Of a stretch of DNA of 64,000 nucleotides, positions 57,601 to 62,069 are shown one piece after another (position 1 is the first letter of the stretch; each line of letters opens with the position of its first letter). The notes under the pieces were generated by a model. It ran no database searches. It had not been told where the DNA came from and saw nothing but the letters and a program-made list of their open reading frames with translations. This stretch comes from Tolypeutes matacus (lineage: Eukaryota > Chordata > Mammalia > Cingulata > Chlamyphoridae), in assembly GCA_026826555.1 (NCBI GenBank), contig JAKSZT010021121.1, positions 1,186,470-1,250,469 on the forward strand. The letters are read 5' to 3'. Position numbers and translations under genes: made by a program.

Positions 57601-57653
57601 GATCCAGTTCCAGTTCTACAACAACCTCTTGGAGCACATGCAGTCCCATGCAG
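15026..57653 (+). CDS. ZNF618: ZNF618, partial coding region (gene-level entry; exons listed separately)
   Basis: Eleven constitutive exons plus one candidate cassette exon join in one frame to about 390 residues (405 with the cassette). The order is an acidic/lysine-rich N-terminal region, C2H2 finger 1, a short linker, finger 2, an acidic linker, finger 3, an 80-codon Ser/Thr/Pro-rich stretch, a 28-codon polar stretch and finger 4. This agrees exon by exon with human ZNF618 as I recall it. ZNF618 is a nuclear protein, reported as a partner of the 5-hydroxymethylcytosine reader UHRF2; that is recalled, not visible here. Fingers 1-3 share a Lys-Tyr-Lys-Tyr-Tyr core, unlike KRAB-type fingers, and no TGEKP-type linkers join them. 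The start codon and the C-terminal part are outside the window. All junctions are GT-AG with no frameshift or stop, so the gene looks intact here. Confidence 0.95.
15286..16150. other. Intron downstream of the N-terminal exon
   Basis: The first ~100 bp remain CpG-rich, then ordinary intron. Possible L2 trace around 15590-15740. No exon found. Confidence 0.5.
16660..17080 (+). repeat. L2 LINE fragment
   Basis: TTTACATGGCATCAAGGTCC, GGAATACCTTGG, CCAGTTCCAATGCCACC and AGAAGCCTTCTGTGAGC follow the end of the L2 ORF and its 3' region. Long open frames across 16285-17543 run through this repeat and the next, and are not genes. A further L2-like trace lies at about 16150-16330. Confidence 0.65.
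17130..17530. repeat. Ancient mammalian interspersed repeat
   Basis: GACTTATTTCTTCTTCACAC, GTGGGTCAGCTGTGGGCTCT, CCATAACTAGTCCCTTGGCC, CCCACCTAACC and GGCCAGGAAATGTG form a known mammalian repeat whose family I cannot name. A related copy seems present at 59780-60070. Confidence 0.6.
18000..18130 (+). repeat. MIR-like fragment
   Basis: GGTAAGTTACTTCCCACAAT then GGGGTGTTGTAAGGTT resemble the diverged MIR core in sense. Confidence 0.5.
18200..21290. other. GC-rich intron, no recognised element
   Basis: Unique-looking intron with a short C tract near 18506 and a GGAGGAGGAGGTGGCGGCGG stretch near 20680-20702. Several 60-230-codon open frames lie here on both strands; they lack family resemblance and splice-phase agreement with ZNF618. 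Confidence 0.5.
21291..21987. other. AT-rich patch inside GC-rich intron
   Basis: Sharp composition change from the flanks, with many A/T runs. No repeat family I can name; could be an old L1 or mark the 3' side of the fragment at 21988-22330. Confidence 0.45.
21988..22330 (-). pseudogene. Unidentified protein-like fragment, possibly a processed pseudogene
   Basis: On the minus strand two overlapping frames read like ordinary protein: [18 protein letters not shown] at the 5' side and, in another frame, [20 protein letters not shown] continuing through [20 protein letters not shown] and an [19 protein letters not shown] stretch. Amino-acid content is balanced, unlike translated intron. A frame change near the start suggests a broken copy of a coding sequence. 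I do not recognise the parent gene, and no poly(A) or target duplication is evident. Alternatives are a decayed transposon ORF or chance. Confidence 0.3.
22331..24418. other. Intron, no recognised element
   Basis: Unique-looking intron with faint MIR-like sequence near 23470-23600, ending in the polypyrimidine tract and acceptor of the 96-bp exon. Confidence 0.5.
24419..24514 (+). CDS. ZNF618: ZNF618 exon between N-terminal region and finger 1 (96 bp)
   Basis: The acceptor is GATTCAG|AT and the donor TCTG|GTACGT. It is 96 bp, phase 1 in and out. It encodes [12 protein letters not shown] then a [18 protein letters not shown] segment rich in aromatic and polar residues, as in human ZNF618 with a few substitutions (for example Thr-Cys where I recall Ala-Gly or similar). 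It has no zinc-binding pattern; the two cysteines are not in finger spacing. The polypyrimidine tract is broken by purines, so this may be one of the weaker-defined exons. It sits between a 9.1-kb and a 2.8-kb intron. Confidence 0.92.
24990..25210 (-). repeat. MIR SINE, near full length
   Basis: TCATTTATTGTCTACTGTGT, GAGGCACTTTGCTAAG, CTTTACAGAGAGGAAACTGG and TGGAACCCAGGCTTGCTGGC follow antisense MIR through most of its length. Confidence 0.8.
25211..26110. other. GC-rich intron, no recognised element
   Basis: C-rich on the + strand, locally CpG-containing near 25860-25930. No exon or repeat recognised. Confidence 0.5.
26120..26260 (-). repeat. L2 LINE 3'-end fragment
   Basis: TTCATTGAGCCCCCACTGGA then TGCCTGTCATGGGGCTAAAT and CTTGTCCTCCGTGGG resemble the antisense L2 3' end. 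Confidence 0.6.
26770..26895 (-). repeat. MIR SINE fragment
   Basis: CCCATTTTACAGATGAGCAG, ACTGGGGCTTAGC and CAGGAACCAGGTGCACC follow antisense MIR. Confidence 0.7.
27060..27165 (-). repeat. MIR SINE fragment
   Basis: ATCTTACAGATTTGGAAACT, GAGTCCCAGAGATG and GCCCAAGGTCACACAGAGGC are a typical antisense MIR core, about 175 bp upstream of the finger 1 exon. Confidence 0.8.
27339..27416 (+). CDS. ZNF618: ZNF618 exon, C2H2 zinc finger 1 (78 bp)
   Basis: The acceptor is TCTCTTGCAG|GA and the donor CGAG|GTGAG; 26 codons, phase 1 in and out. It holds one complete finger, C-x2-C-x12-H-x3-H, preceded by Tyr-Glu. The usual Phe position is Tyr and the usual Leu position is Phe, inside a [13 protein letters not shown] core. 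The whole zinc site is in this exon, so skipping it would remove exactly one finger. It is closely similar to the fingers at 31900-31989 and 39001-39090, which suggests exon duplication. Confidence 0.96.
27417..28003. other. Intron between finger 1 and the 39-bp exon (587 bp)
   Basis: GC-rich, with a MIR trace near 27780-27810 (GATGAGGAAACTGAGGCC). It ends in a long CT tract that defines the micro-exon acceptor. Confidence 0.7.
28004..28042 (+). CDS. ZNF618: ZNF618 micro-exon, finger 1-2 linker (39 bp)
   Basis: Only 39 bp: acceptor after a long CT-rich tract ending TTACAG, donor A|GTGAGT, phase 1 both sides. It encodes [13 protein letters not shown], a short acidic/Ser/Gly linker that joins to Asn from the next exon. 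Sites are strong on both sides, which suits an exon this small. In human I recall a Ser where Gly is read here, just before Asn-Asn. It is symmetric and could be skipped, which would bring fingers 1 and 2 closer together. Confidence 0.9.
28043..28690. other. Intron, start of the 3.9-kb intron
   Basis: Unique-looking. A MER5-like tail may lie near 28215-28320 (GTGGAGCACTGTTC, GGGAAACCTTGAG) but is too worn to be sure. Confidence 0.4.
28695..29000 (+). repeat. Old L1 (L1M) 3'-region fragment
   Basis: CCTAGGTGTATACCCGAC, ACATGCCCAGCAGTAG, GGATTACTGTGGAGCC and AAGAAGCTGGACACAGAAGA follow the order of the L1M ORF2 3' end/UTR in sense, heavily diverged. Confidence 0.65.
29124..29312. repeat. hAT-type MITE with terminal inverted repeats
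   Basis: It begins CAGGGGTCAGCAGACTT and ends TTGCCAGCCCCTG, imperfect inverted termini. Internal blocks CAGGCCAGATGG, GTGTGGGCCAGACATCATGG, CTCTGCCGCTGTAGCA and GGCCCGCGGGCC match a well-known mammalian hAT-Charlie-type element. No clear 8-bp target duplication. Confidence 0.75.
29313..30750. other. Intron, no recognised element
   Basis: Unique-looking, GC-rich intron; MIR trace near 29535-29570. No exon. Confidence 0.5.
30751..31240 (-). repeat. Ancient mammalian interspersed repeat (LTR-like)
   Basis: AACAGCAAGAGTTTATTGGC, ATTAAGTCCACACCTCAACT and TTCAACCTACCATCC recall a mammalian LTR/MaLR-like class. Family not assigned. Confidence 0.45.
31370..31500 (+). repeat. MIR SINE fragment
   Basis: GATCCTCAGTTTCCTCCTGT, GTAAAATGGGCTACTAATTC and GCCTGGCTCACGGTAAGC are MIR in sense. 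Confidence 0.75.
31826..31847. repeat. A-rich tract just upstream of finger 2 acceptor
   Basis: Fifteen A residues, a G, then six A, lying about 50-75 bp before the acceptor at 31899. No SINE body precedes it. Likely length-variable. Confidence 0.85.
31900..31989 (+). CDS. ZNF618: ZNF618 exon, C2H2 zinc finger 2 (90 bp)
   Basis: The acceptor is CCCTCACAG|AC and the donor GATG|GTGAGT; 30 codons, phase 1 in and out. It begins Asn-Asn-Phe-Arg-Tyr-Thr and holds one full finger, C-D-I-C-x12-H-x3-H, with the same GKKYKYY core as finger 1 and S-C-F-Q-E before the first His. A run of about 15 A residues lies 60-75 bp upstream of the acceptor. The similarity to finger 1 at both DNA and protein level supports duplication of a one-finger exon. 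Confidence 0.96.
31990..32951. other. Intron (962 bp) after finger 2
   Basis: Unique-looking; a repeated GAATCTTAG/AATCCTAG motif cluster occurs at 32405-32485. No exon recognised. Confidence 0.5.
32952..32987 (+). CDS. ZNF618: ZNF618 micro-exon, linker (36 bp)
   Basis: A 36-bp exon with acceptor GGGCACAG|TG and donor GCAG|GTAAGT, phase 1 both sides. It encodes [12 protein letters not shown] and then shares an Asp codon with the next exon, only 85 bp away. It is a short acidic linker downstream of finger 2 and matches the human protein as I recall it. The donor is near-consensus, which may compensate for the small size. The neighbouring tiny intron suggests the two exons are recognised together. 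Confidence 0.9.
32988..33072 (+). other. 85-bp mini-intron
   Basis: The shortest intron in the window, from GTAAGTCC to TCTCCTGCAG, between the 36-bp and 78-bp exons. Both sites are good. Reading through in frame meets TGA after ten codons, so retention would truncate the protein. Confidence 0.9.
33073..33150 (+). CDS. ZNF618: ZNF618 exon, acidic linker with SUMO-like motif (78 bp)
   Basis: The acceptor is TTCTCCTGCAG|AC and the donor CCAA|GTATGC, weaker than its neighbours; 26 codons, phase 1 in and out. It encodes [20 protein letters not shown] and then FQKIGP. V-K-E-E fits the SUMO acceptor consensus, and a following Pro-Pro-Glu is common around such sites. No zinc-binding residues are present. 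It links finger 2 to finger 3, the latter 5.85 kb downstream across an L1-rich intron. Confidence 0.93.
33400..33600 (+). repeat. MIR SINE, near full length
   Basis: GCCCTTGCGGCCTGTTAGC, CTGAGCCTCAGGCTCCTCAC, GGGGGATTAAATAAGG and AGTGCCTGGTACATAGTAGG then TGCTCAG follow MIR in sense. Confidence 0.85.
33935..34160 (+). repeat. MIR SINE, diverged
   Basis: CCCAGCTCTACACTTCATAG, TCTAATCTCTCTAG, TTGTCATGGGGATTAGATGA and GTTAGCATAGTCTTTG follow MIR in sense. Confidence 0.75.
34161..35925 (+). repeat. AT-rich region, old L1M/HAL1-like fragments
   Basis: AT-rich. CAACACTAAATGCTAGAAAA followed by CAATGGAGTAAG and GGAACTTTATAACTAGAC at 35520-35600 follow an L1M-type 5' region in sense. 34161-35380 has similar composition but I cannot align it confidently. 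No intact ORF. Confidence 0.5.
35930..36105 (+). repeat. MER5-like hAT DNA transposon
   Basis: AGTGTGGTCTCCAGACC, GGAAGCTTGTTAGAAATG, AGAATCAGAATCTTTGGG, TAGGTGATTCTGAGGCACA and TTTGAGAAGCACTG match MER5A/B in order, including the end repeat. Confidence 0.8.
36440..36880 (+). repeat. L2 LINE fragment, interrupted by a SINE
   Basis: GAGTACTTATCATGG, CTTCAGACTGCAAAGTTCAT, GAGGGCATGAACCATGGCTG and CTTAGCATAGTACCTG follow the L2 3' region in sense. The DAS-like SINE at 36551-36678 sits inside it, so the SINE is younger. Confidence 0.6.
36551..36678 (-). mobile_element. Short DAS-like tRNA SINE with long poly(T/A) tail
   Basis: A perfect 14-bp target duplication, TCCATTACGGTTTT, lies at 36537-36550 and 36679-36692. 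The tail is an almost pure T tract to 36595 with one C. The body is essentially a tRNA-like monomer on the minus strand: GGATGTGGCTCAACTGGTTG (A-box region), GGGTTCGAACCC (B-box), then the tail. The long clean tail and perfect flanks mark a recent insertion. Pol III promoter boxes look intact. Confidence 0.9.
37014..37190 (+). repeat. MER5A-like hAT DNA transposon, near full length
   Basis: It runs from CAGTGGTTCTTTCCC through GGGGCTTGTTAAAGATTGC, CCAGTAGGTCTGGGGTAAG, GAATGTGCATTTCTATTAGG and TCCCAGGTGATGTTGATGCT to TTGAGAATCACTG, covering both termini. Confidence 0.85.
37196..37879. other. AT-rich intron, probably decayed L1
   Basis: AT-rich with A runs; base content resembles its L1-derived neighbours but I cannot assign it. 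Confidence 0.4.
37880..38400 (+). repeat. Old L1M/HAL1-like fragment
   Basis: GGAATTTATCCTGAGGAAAT, ACAAGGATGTGGATCTCAGC, GGTCTAAATGTCCCTTGAC and GGGGACTGGATCAGCAAATT then CCAATAAATGCCAG follow the old-L1 3' region in sense. Confidence 0.65.
38697..38880 (-). repeat. MIR SINE, well preserved
   Basis: GTGCCAGGTACTGTTCTAAG, CCCATTTTACAGATAGGGAA, ACTGAGGCACAGAGCG, TTGCCCAAAGTTACACAGC and GGCAGTCTGACTCCAGAG form an almost complete antisense MIR. It ends about 120 bp before the finger 3 exon. Confidence 0.92.
39001..39090 (+). CDS. ZNF618: ZNF618 exon, C2H2 zinc finger 3 (90 bp)
   Basis: The acceptor is CTCCTTGGACAG|AA and the donor ATCA|GTGAGT; 30 codons, phase 1 in and out, the same length as the finger 2 exon. 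It reads [10 protein letters not shown], then a GKQYKYY core, then TPYQEH and VALH, giving C-x2-C-x12-H-x3-H. Tyr replaces the usual Leu before the first His. A MIR element lies about 120 bp upstream, so repeats come close to this acceptor. Confidence 0.96.
39091..40924. other. GC-rich start of the 11.7-kb intron
   Basis: Unique-looking, ordinary intron; no exon or repeat that I can support before the L1 block. Confidence 0.5.
41584..41609. repeat. (TA)n(GT)n microsatellite
   Basis: TATATATATATATAG followed by GTGTGTGTGTGTG inside the L1. Confidence 0.85.
42650..43258 (-). mobile_element. Insertion inside L1, includes xenarthran-type repeat
   Basis: About 600 bp separate two collinear parts of the L1. 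TTTTTTTTCACT at the left and TTTTCTTCTTCACT at the right may be the target duplication. From about 42925 it carries GAAGTATATTGTTTCGTACA, TTACAAAACAAACATGCATA, CATCACCCCACCACCAGTAC and CTAACTATAGTCTGTA, a sequence I recall as a common xenarthran repeat with its tail toward the left. The part at 42650-42920 is unassigned, so there may be two insertions. Confidence 0.6.
44935..45018 (+). mobile_element. tRNA-Ala-like SINE monomer
   Basis: About 75 bp of tRNA-like body plus an A tail: GGGGTGCAGGTATAGCTCAG, TGGTTGAGCACCTG (A-box region), GGTCCCAGGTTCAATTTCC (B-box), CCAGTCCCTC and then A9. It closely follows a tRNA-Ala 5' half, as reported for the DAS-SINE founder. Flanks AAAGTATCTTT and AAAGGTACTTTT may be a diverged target duplication within the L1. 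Confidence 0.8.
45973..46359 (+). mobile_element. LTR element inserted in L1, with 5-bp target duplication
   Basis: A 387-bp unit, TGTATTAGCCAGGGTTCTCT at the left and CCTAACCATCA at the right, with TG...CA ends. It splits the L1 exactly: the left flank ends ...TTTATCTG and the right flank resumes GTCTGTTTCTCC, giving ATCTG/GTCTG as the 5-bp duplication with one substitution. The start matches a very common mammalian repeat. No internal retroviral sequence is present, so this is a solo LTR. Confidence 0.82.
47945..48110 (-). repeat. L2 LINE 3'-end fragment
   Basis: TTCTACTGAGCACATACTGT, GGGCCAGGTACTGAATGC and CAGTAGATGAAACTGGAGGG then ATCACAGAGCATATGGGC follow the antisense L2 3' end. Confidence 0.75.
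48111..50629. other. Intron, no recognised element
   Basis: Unique-looking; MIR-like trace near 48740-48890. No exon. Composition rises in GC toward the CpG island. Confidence 0.5.
50630..51235. promoter_or_regulatory. Intragenic CpG island over the 240-bp exon
   Basis: By eye about 11 CpGs upstream of the exon, 20 within it and 12 or more just downstream, over some 600 bp. Most of the surrounding 20 kb is CpG-poor. No TATA box or clear initiator is visible. It could be an unmethylated orphan island, an alternative promoter, or a relic of selection on Arg/Ala/Pro codons; the CpG extends well into both introns, which argues against the last. Confidence 0.65.
50812..51051 (+). CDS. ZNF618: ZNF618 exon, Ser/Thr/Pro-rich region (240 bp)
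   Basis: The acceptor is GATCCTCTCAG|GT and the donor GCAG|GTACCA, a non-optimal 5' splice site; 80 codons, phase 1 in and out. It starts [17 protein letters not shown], carries [18 protein letters not shown] in the middle and ends in a Thr/Pro/Ser-rich tract. No finger pattern is present, so this is probably a flexible phospho-rich linker between fingers 3 and 4. I count 20 CpGs in 240 bp, and the CpG-rich DNA extends into both introns. The antisense strand is also open here, which I attribute to base composition. Confidence 0.94.
51236..53009. other. Intron, no recognised element
   Basis: Mixed composition, no repeat or exon I can support. Confidence 0.45.
53010..53180 (+). repeat. MIR SINE fragment
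   Basis: GTGTTTTCACCTGGAAAACG, GGATTTAAGAGAGACC and TGCCTGGCACATAGTAGGTG then CTCAGTCAG match MIR in sense. Confidence 0.8.
53181..54440. other. Intron, ending in CT tract and NAGNAG acceptor
   Basis: Unique-looking. The last 30 bp are a strong pyrimidine tract (TTCTCTCTCTCTCTACTG) before CCCAGCAG. Confidence 0.6.
54441..54524 (+). CDS. ZNF618: ZNF618 exon, polar linker with tandem NAGNAG acceptor (84 bp)
   Basis: The sequence at the acceptor is CCCAGCAG, so splicing can use either AG three bases apart. The upstream AG gives an Ala-Glu-Ser start as in human; the downstream AG (exon from 54444) drops one Ala. The donor is AGCG|GTGAGT. Length is 84 bp (81 with the distal AG), phase 1 in and out. 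It encodes [16 protein letters not shown], then [12 protein letters not shown]. It is polar with no finger residues and leads directly into the finger 4 exon or, optionally, the cassette at 56561. Confidence 0.93.
54525..55399. other. GC-rich intron upstream of the candidate cassette
   Basis: No repeat or exon recognised; open frames on both strands reflect composition. Confidence 0.5.
55400..55510 (+). repeat. MIR SINE fragment
   Basis: GACTTGGGCAAGTCTCTCAA, TTTCTCCTCTGCCGTAAAGT and GTGAGTGCCAGGCACAGAG are MIR in sense. Confidence 0.8.
55700..55800 (-). repeat. MIR SINE fragment
   Basis: GACTTGCCCAAGGTCACACA then GCAGAGCCGTGGCTGGACTC is antisense MIR. Confidence 0.7.
55888..56110 (-). repeat. 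MIR SINE, near full length
   Basis: CATTTATTGAGCGCTTACAA, TGTGCCTGG, GAGGAAACTGAGGCTCGGAG, GGTCACCAGGTAGTAAGTGC and TGGAGCCAGAATTCATCTGA follow antisense MIR. Confidence 0.88.
56561..56605 (+). CDS. ZNF618: Candidate ZNF618 cassette exon (45 bp)
   Basis: A 45-bp segment has a good pyrimidine tract and acceptor (TTCTCTTTTGCAG|AA) and a near-perfect donor (CAGA|GTAAGT). It is phase 1 on both sides. The 15 codons read [15 protein letters not shown] and then convert the first codon of the finger 4 exon from Glu to Lys (K-P-Y-T-C). No stop or frameshift results from including it. The product is a hydrophobic insert just before finger 4. I have a vague memory of a similar segment in a longer ZNF618 isoform but cannot confirm it. 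Inclusion must be shown by RNA. Confidence 0.7.
57320..57390 (+). repeat. L2/MIR 3'-end trace
   Basis: GTGCCCAGAACAGTACCCGG, CAGTAAGCACTCCATAAATA and GGTTGAAT match the common L2 3' end in sense. Confidence 0.7.
57576..57653 (+). CDS. ZNF618: ZNF618 exon, C2H2 zinc finger 4 (78 bp)
   Basis: The acceptor is TTTCTCCCCCCAG|AG and the donor GCAG|GTAAGG; 26 codons, phase 1 in and out. It reads (E/K)PYTCGAC, then [13 protein letters not shown] and MQSHA, giving C-x2-C-x12-H-x3-H. Unlike fingers 1-3 it has the standard Phe and Leu and no KYKYY core, so it is the most diverged of the four. It is the last ZNF618 exon found in the window; no downstream exon could be recognised before 64000. Confidence 0.96.
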
Positions 57654-59779
57654 GTAAGGGGCCCAGCAGCCCCCGGAGGCTGTGCCCCTCCCCTCCCTTC
57701 TTCTTTGGCCCCTGCAGTTGGAAGAGGCAGTTGACTGGGCCTGAGCCCCCCAGGATCATGATCTCGGCATGTGGACCCTGCCGTCAGGGAACCCCCCACC
57801 CCACCCCATCAGTCTGTTATAGCACAGGGTGGTCAGCCTGGAGGGGGACGGCTCAGGTCCTCAAGGAGCCAAGCAGGGTGCGGGCAGGAGGTACTGAAGA
57901 GGCTTCCTGGGCGTCATGGCTCCTGGGCCACGGAGTTGCTCAGCAGGAAAAGGGGCTTCAAGGTGGAAATTGAGTGTGGTTTGAGATCAAGGTGAACGAG
58001 GCAGGAGGTAAGAGTGAGGGGGTACAAGGCTGGGTTTCTTTGGGAAGCAGCTCCATTCAGAACAGGGTTCCAAGCAATGGAAATGCAAATCCAGCTTCAG
58101 AACACCTAGAAAAATAATGTAAATCTTCTATTTCTTGACAGTTTGCCCCCAGAAAAACTTCCTAAGTATCCCCCTAAGAACTCTCTCTTCCCCCAAATAC
58201 CACTCATCCCAGCAGCAGCTACTTTCCCCTAACTCTTCTCTGTCTCTCCCCAAACTCCAGCCATTTCCTCTTAGGAAAAGACTGCAGTGCAAGATGAGTT
58301 GTAGCTGATAGAGGCACTGTAGCTGGTGGGGAGGCTGCTTCCGCCATGCAGGGTTCTAATTGTGCATATAATTAAGTTCTTTGCTGCGAATGAGGTGCAC
58401 AGGCAGGAGGGGAATTGTTGCGAGCTCCTGAAAGGTGTTCTTTCTGGCTTTCAAGAACTTCAAGGACAGTTTCCACCAGCAACAGCTGAGCCCTGAAGCC
58501 TCGTTCCCTTTCTTGTCCCAAGAACATCCAAGAACTTTCCTCCCTCCAGCAATCACAGCCACCGACATGGAGCAGGTCTGTGCCCAGTGCCGAGCTGCAG
58601 AGCTGAAGGGACAGTGCTCCCTGCCCCTGAGGAGCTGGCCGTTGGTGGAGAAGCCAGACAAGCATGTAGATCTGAGCCTGCAGGGGATGCATGCCCAGAG
58701 ATGGGGAGCTCAGAAGTGGCGGGGGCCCCAGGGAGGGCACCCAGTCTGCCTCAGGGGATCAAAGGAGACTCTCACAGACAGTGCTATCCAAGCTGAAACC
58801 TGAAGGCACGTCAGAGGTAGCCAGTGGAAAAGAAGGTTCATGGGCACTCCAGCCAGAAGCCACCTGTGCAGATGAGAATGGAAGCGAGAGGACGGCACGT
58901 TCGTGGGAGGGCAGTTCCATATAGCTCCGGGCGGGAGTTGGCAGGGTGAGGTCAGGTCCTGGAGTGCCAAGGTCAGGAGCTTAAACCTTGAGCCACATAC
59001 ACAGGCTGGCAGATCCTCACGAATGGGGGATCTCCCCAATAAACCTGCTCCTCGCAGCCAACTTGGGGCGGCAGCCCCGCTTCGCTCCTGTGAGATTGCT
59101 CATGCTTGTTCACTGGCACCTGTGAGGGCTGCATCGTGTCTGCAGAGAGGCTGAATCTAAGTCACGGGGCAAGGAGACTCAGACCCTGGGGGTGGCTAGG
59201 CCGGGGTGTGCGGGTGACCAGGGCCAAGCTGCAGGAATCGTAGAAGCTTGGGGTTGGAAGAGCCACCGAAATTCTCTCACAACAGCTTTTTTTGCAATAT
59301 TCTCACTTGCTGTCCGTCCGTCCGTTACTCATATACTTCCAGTGCTGGGGAGCTCACTACTGCTGGTGCAGCCCGTCTCTGGGCAGTCTGTTAGAAAGGT
59401 CTTCCTTCTGAAGGCGCTGTAATCTATCTTCCAGTAACTTCTGCCCGGTGGACCCATGCTGGGCTGTGAGCTGTAGCAGGCACATCTGCAGCTCTTCTCC
59501 ATAAGAGCCCATCAGAGATGGGACAAGAGATGTGGCCCAGAGACTTCTGCCAGTCCTTTTATGATAGGGATCTTAAATTGTTCCCCTACAACTTCCCTAA
59601 AAGTCGCAGTCCCTCTCATCTGATGAGGAAATAAGAAGTCCTGGAGGATCCTGCAGAGGATGGACTCAGGAACCAGAAGCGCTGAAATTCTTCCTCCAGC
59701 TGGATGTACTGTTCTGTTCAAGAATCTTTACAGAATGGGAGCAATGCCTTCTGTGCATTGGTTAGGGGCAAGAACAGAG
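57654..59779. other. Intron after finger 4
   Basis: I searched for the exon that should follow finger 4 (beginning Asp-Asn-Glu-Asn as I recall) and did not find it. Otherwise unique-looking intron. Confidence 0.55.
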
Positions 59780-60070
59780 AAGCCTGAGCTCTCAGTGGTT
59801 TAAACCAGTAGCAGTTGATTTCTGCTGCATAAATCCCAGTTGGCAGGAGGCGCTCTGCTCTATGCACTCAGTCAGGGCCCCCAGTCCTGTGGCTCCACCA
59901 CCCCAGGCCCTGGAGTCATGGCTGGGACTTCTTATTTGGCTGACAGGTGGGGAAGAGCCTTGAAGATTATGCAGGGGCTTTTATGGGCAGGCCTAGAAGT
60001 TAACACCCACTTCTAGACCCCTTGGCTCACATTCATTTGGTGAGAATTTGGCATGTGACTGCACCTGGAT
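59780..60070. repeat. Ancient mammalian interspersed repeat
   Basis: GCAGTTGATTTCTGCTGCAT, GTGGCTCCACCACCCCAGGC and TTTATGGGCAGGCCTAGAAG follow the same class of mammalian repeat as 17130-17530. Confidence 0.55.
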
Positions 60071-60594
60071 GCAAGCGGGGCTGGGAAAAGTCGCCCACCC
60101 CGCAGGCTGCCCATCTCCTTGCGCAGCCTTCTTCCCACATCTAGAACACACTGCTCTCTCCAGTGAAGTCCCCGACCCCCTGAGCCCCAGGCAGCTACTG
60201 CAAGGTCAGGATCTCCTGATGCAGCTAGTTTTCTTTCCCAGGTCTGTTTCATTGGGGTGGATATGTTTCTTTGGGATCCAATGGCTTGTGAGCTGTATAA
60301 AAATAAGTTGTCAGCACTGCCTATCCCCCCTTCCATAAACAGTGGTGGGCAAGGACAGAAGGACCGCAATCAAAACTCCATGCAGACAGTAGAGGACTGG
60401 AGGAGGCACACAGCAATCACTGGCCCACCACTGTTCTGAAATCCGGCTGGCTGCCTTGGTGGTTTTGGATTGGGTCCTCCTCTTCTCCAGGAGCTCCTTT
60501 GTCCATTACTCTCCCCTTGTTAAAGGCATCCAGCAGTACACAACACAAACCATGGCACTCTTTCCAACCATTTCCTATAAAGCAATTGTTTGCA

Positions 60595-60770
60595 AATGAG
60601 AGCATGTATCACACCCCAGGAGGGCTTGTTAACATACAGATTTCTAGACCCCATGCTGAGTTCCTGATTCTGTAGGTCTGGGTGGGGCCTAGAATTTACT
60701 TTTCTAAGAAGTCCTTTGGCCACTACTCCAGGGACCACACCTTTAGAGCTCCTGCTGTAGAGCTACACGC
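60595..60770 (+). repeat. MER5-like hAT DNA transposon
   Basis: CAGGAGGGCTTGTTAACATA, TTCCTGATTCTGTAGGTCTG, GGTGGGGCCTAGAATTTAC and CAGGGACCACACCTTTAGAG match MER5A in sense. Confidence 0.8.
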
Positions 60771-61539
60771 TCAGTATTCTGCCTGAGCAGCCCCGTGTTT
60801 TGCCTCTGCTCAGCACTGCTCCCCATCTCTGCAGCCTCTATCATCCTTTCCTTCTCTGTGTCTCAACCAGCCTTCAAGCCAATGCCTTAAATTTTAGGTT
60901 TTTGTCATGGTAGCACCTGCTTTGGGACTAATTTCTGTTTTAGTTAGGGAGTAACAGGTCAACCCCAAATTTTCAGTGGGTTAACATGATTACTTACCTC
61001 TCTCACTACCACTGGATGCACATGACCTGGTTGGGTGGCCTCCCCTGGGTCCTCGGAGGCCCCTCTCTGCCTCGTAGGTGGAGAGAGAGGCTGAGGGGAG
61101 GTACACTTCTTAACCACATCAGACCACAAGGGACACGTCACATCTGCTCAAATTGCAGTGGCAGGCATTGGTCGTGTGGCCAGCCTGGATCCGTGGGCAG
61201 AGGCTTGCAGCTGGAAAATATGGACACTGCCCGGGGAGAACCTGACACTCTACCAGGGGAGCACCGAATCGGGGAGGCAGCTAACTTTCCCTGCTGCACC
61301 CGGCTCTAGAGGCATTTGAAGTAAGCGTCCCTGAGACAGTGGTCGTTCACTAATTGGCTGGTCCTCCTACCGCCATGGTTGTGGCAGTTGATGATGATGA
61401 TGGTATTTGTATCCCTCCTAGGCTCACAGGGCCTGCACACAGTCCTCCAGGTCTGGCCTGACTAGCACAGAATACTGCAGGCCTAGAATACCTCTGAGAC
61501 TTGGTACTGTTCTGTCAGCATGACCGCCATTTGCTCATT
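60771..61539. other. Intron, no recognised element
   Basis: Unique-looking, except possible L2 or LTR trace near 60900-61130. No exon. Confidence 0.4.
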
Positions 61540-61605
61540 CATTTGTTCACTCGTTCAGCATGTGTTCATTGGATATCTGCCTGCACCAGGCACTAATTCA
61601 CATGA
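61540..61605 (-). repeat. L2 LINE 3'-end trace
   Basis: TTCATTTGTTCACTCGTTCA, GTGTTCATTGG and GCACCAGGCACTAATTC fit the antisense L2 3' end. Confidence 0.65.
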
Positions 61606-61773
61606 TCTTTTGAGGGGGTCCCATTAACTGCTTATAATGGATTCATGAAAATCAGGACAGAGCTCTGGGTTGGCAGCCCAGACCCTCGAGTTCTCGTCCT
61701 GCTCAGGCTGATGTGCCTTCATGCTGCATGACTCCAGGGAGGGAACTTGCTTTTCCTCTCTGATCTCCGGCTG

Positions 61774-61796
61774 CCCCCCCCACACACACACACACC
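61774..61796. repeat. C-run plus (CA)n microsatellite
   Basis: Seven C followed by eight CA units. Short and likely polymorphic. Confidence 0.85.
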
Positions 61797-62069
61797 AAGG
61801 CTCCGTCTTCATGAGCTTCACACCTCCAGCTCGTCTTTGCCATCAGCCATCCCTCACCGGGGCAGGCCTTGAATGCCAGCACAAGGAGTTGAGGCTTAAA
61901 CCTGTGGCGAACCAGGAGCCCTGAAAGTTCTGGGGCTAGTAATGGCAGTTGGAAGGCTGCTTGGGGACTGTTGCCTGAGACGCCCACGGCCCAGGTCCAC
62001 CTCACTCCTCCTCCAAAACCCCAGCCCGCTGCTTGCCTCTCTGCCAGCTGGAATTTGCCCCTCTGCCAG

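Noticed and set aside
57302..57973. 223-codon open frame containing finger 4
   Set aside because: The finger is real but the frame outside 57576-57653 is intron, with strong splice sites at both exon ends.
58435..58803. Possible next ZNF618 exon after finger 4
   Set aside because: The frame does not continue the expected residues after finger 4 and lacks a phase-1 acceptor/donor pair; it reads as intron.
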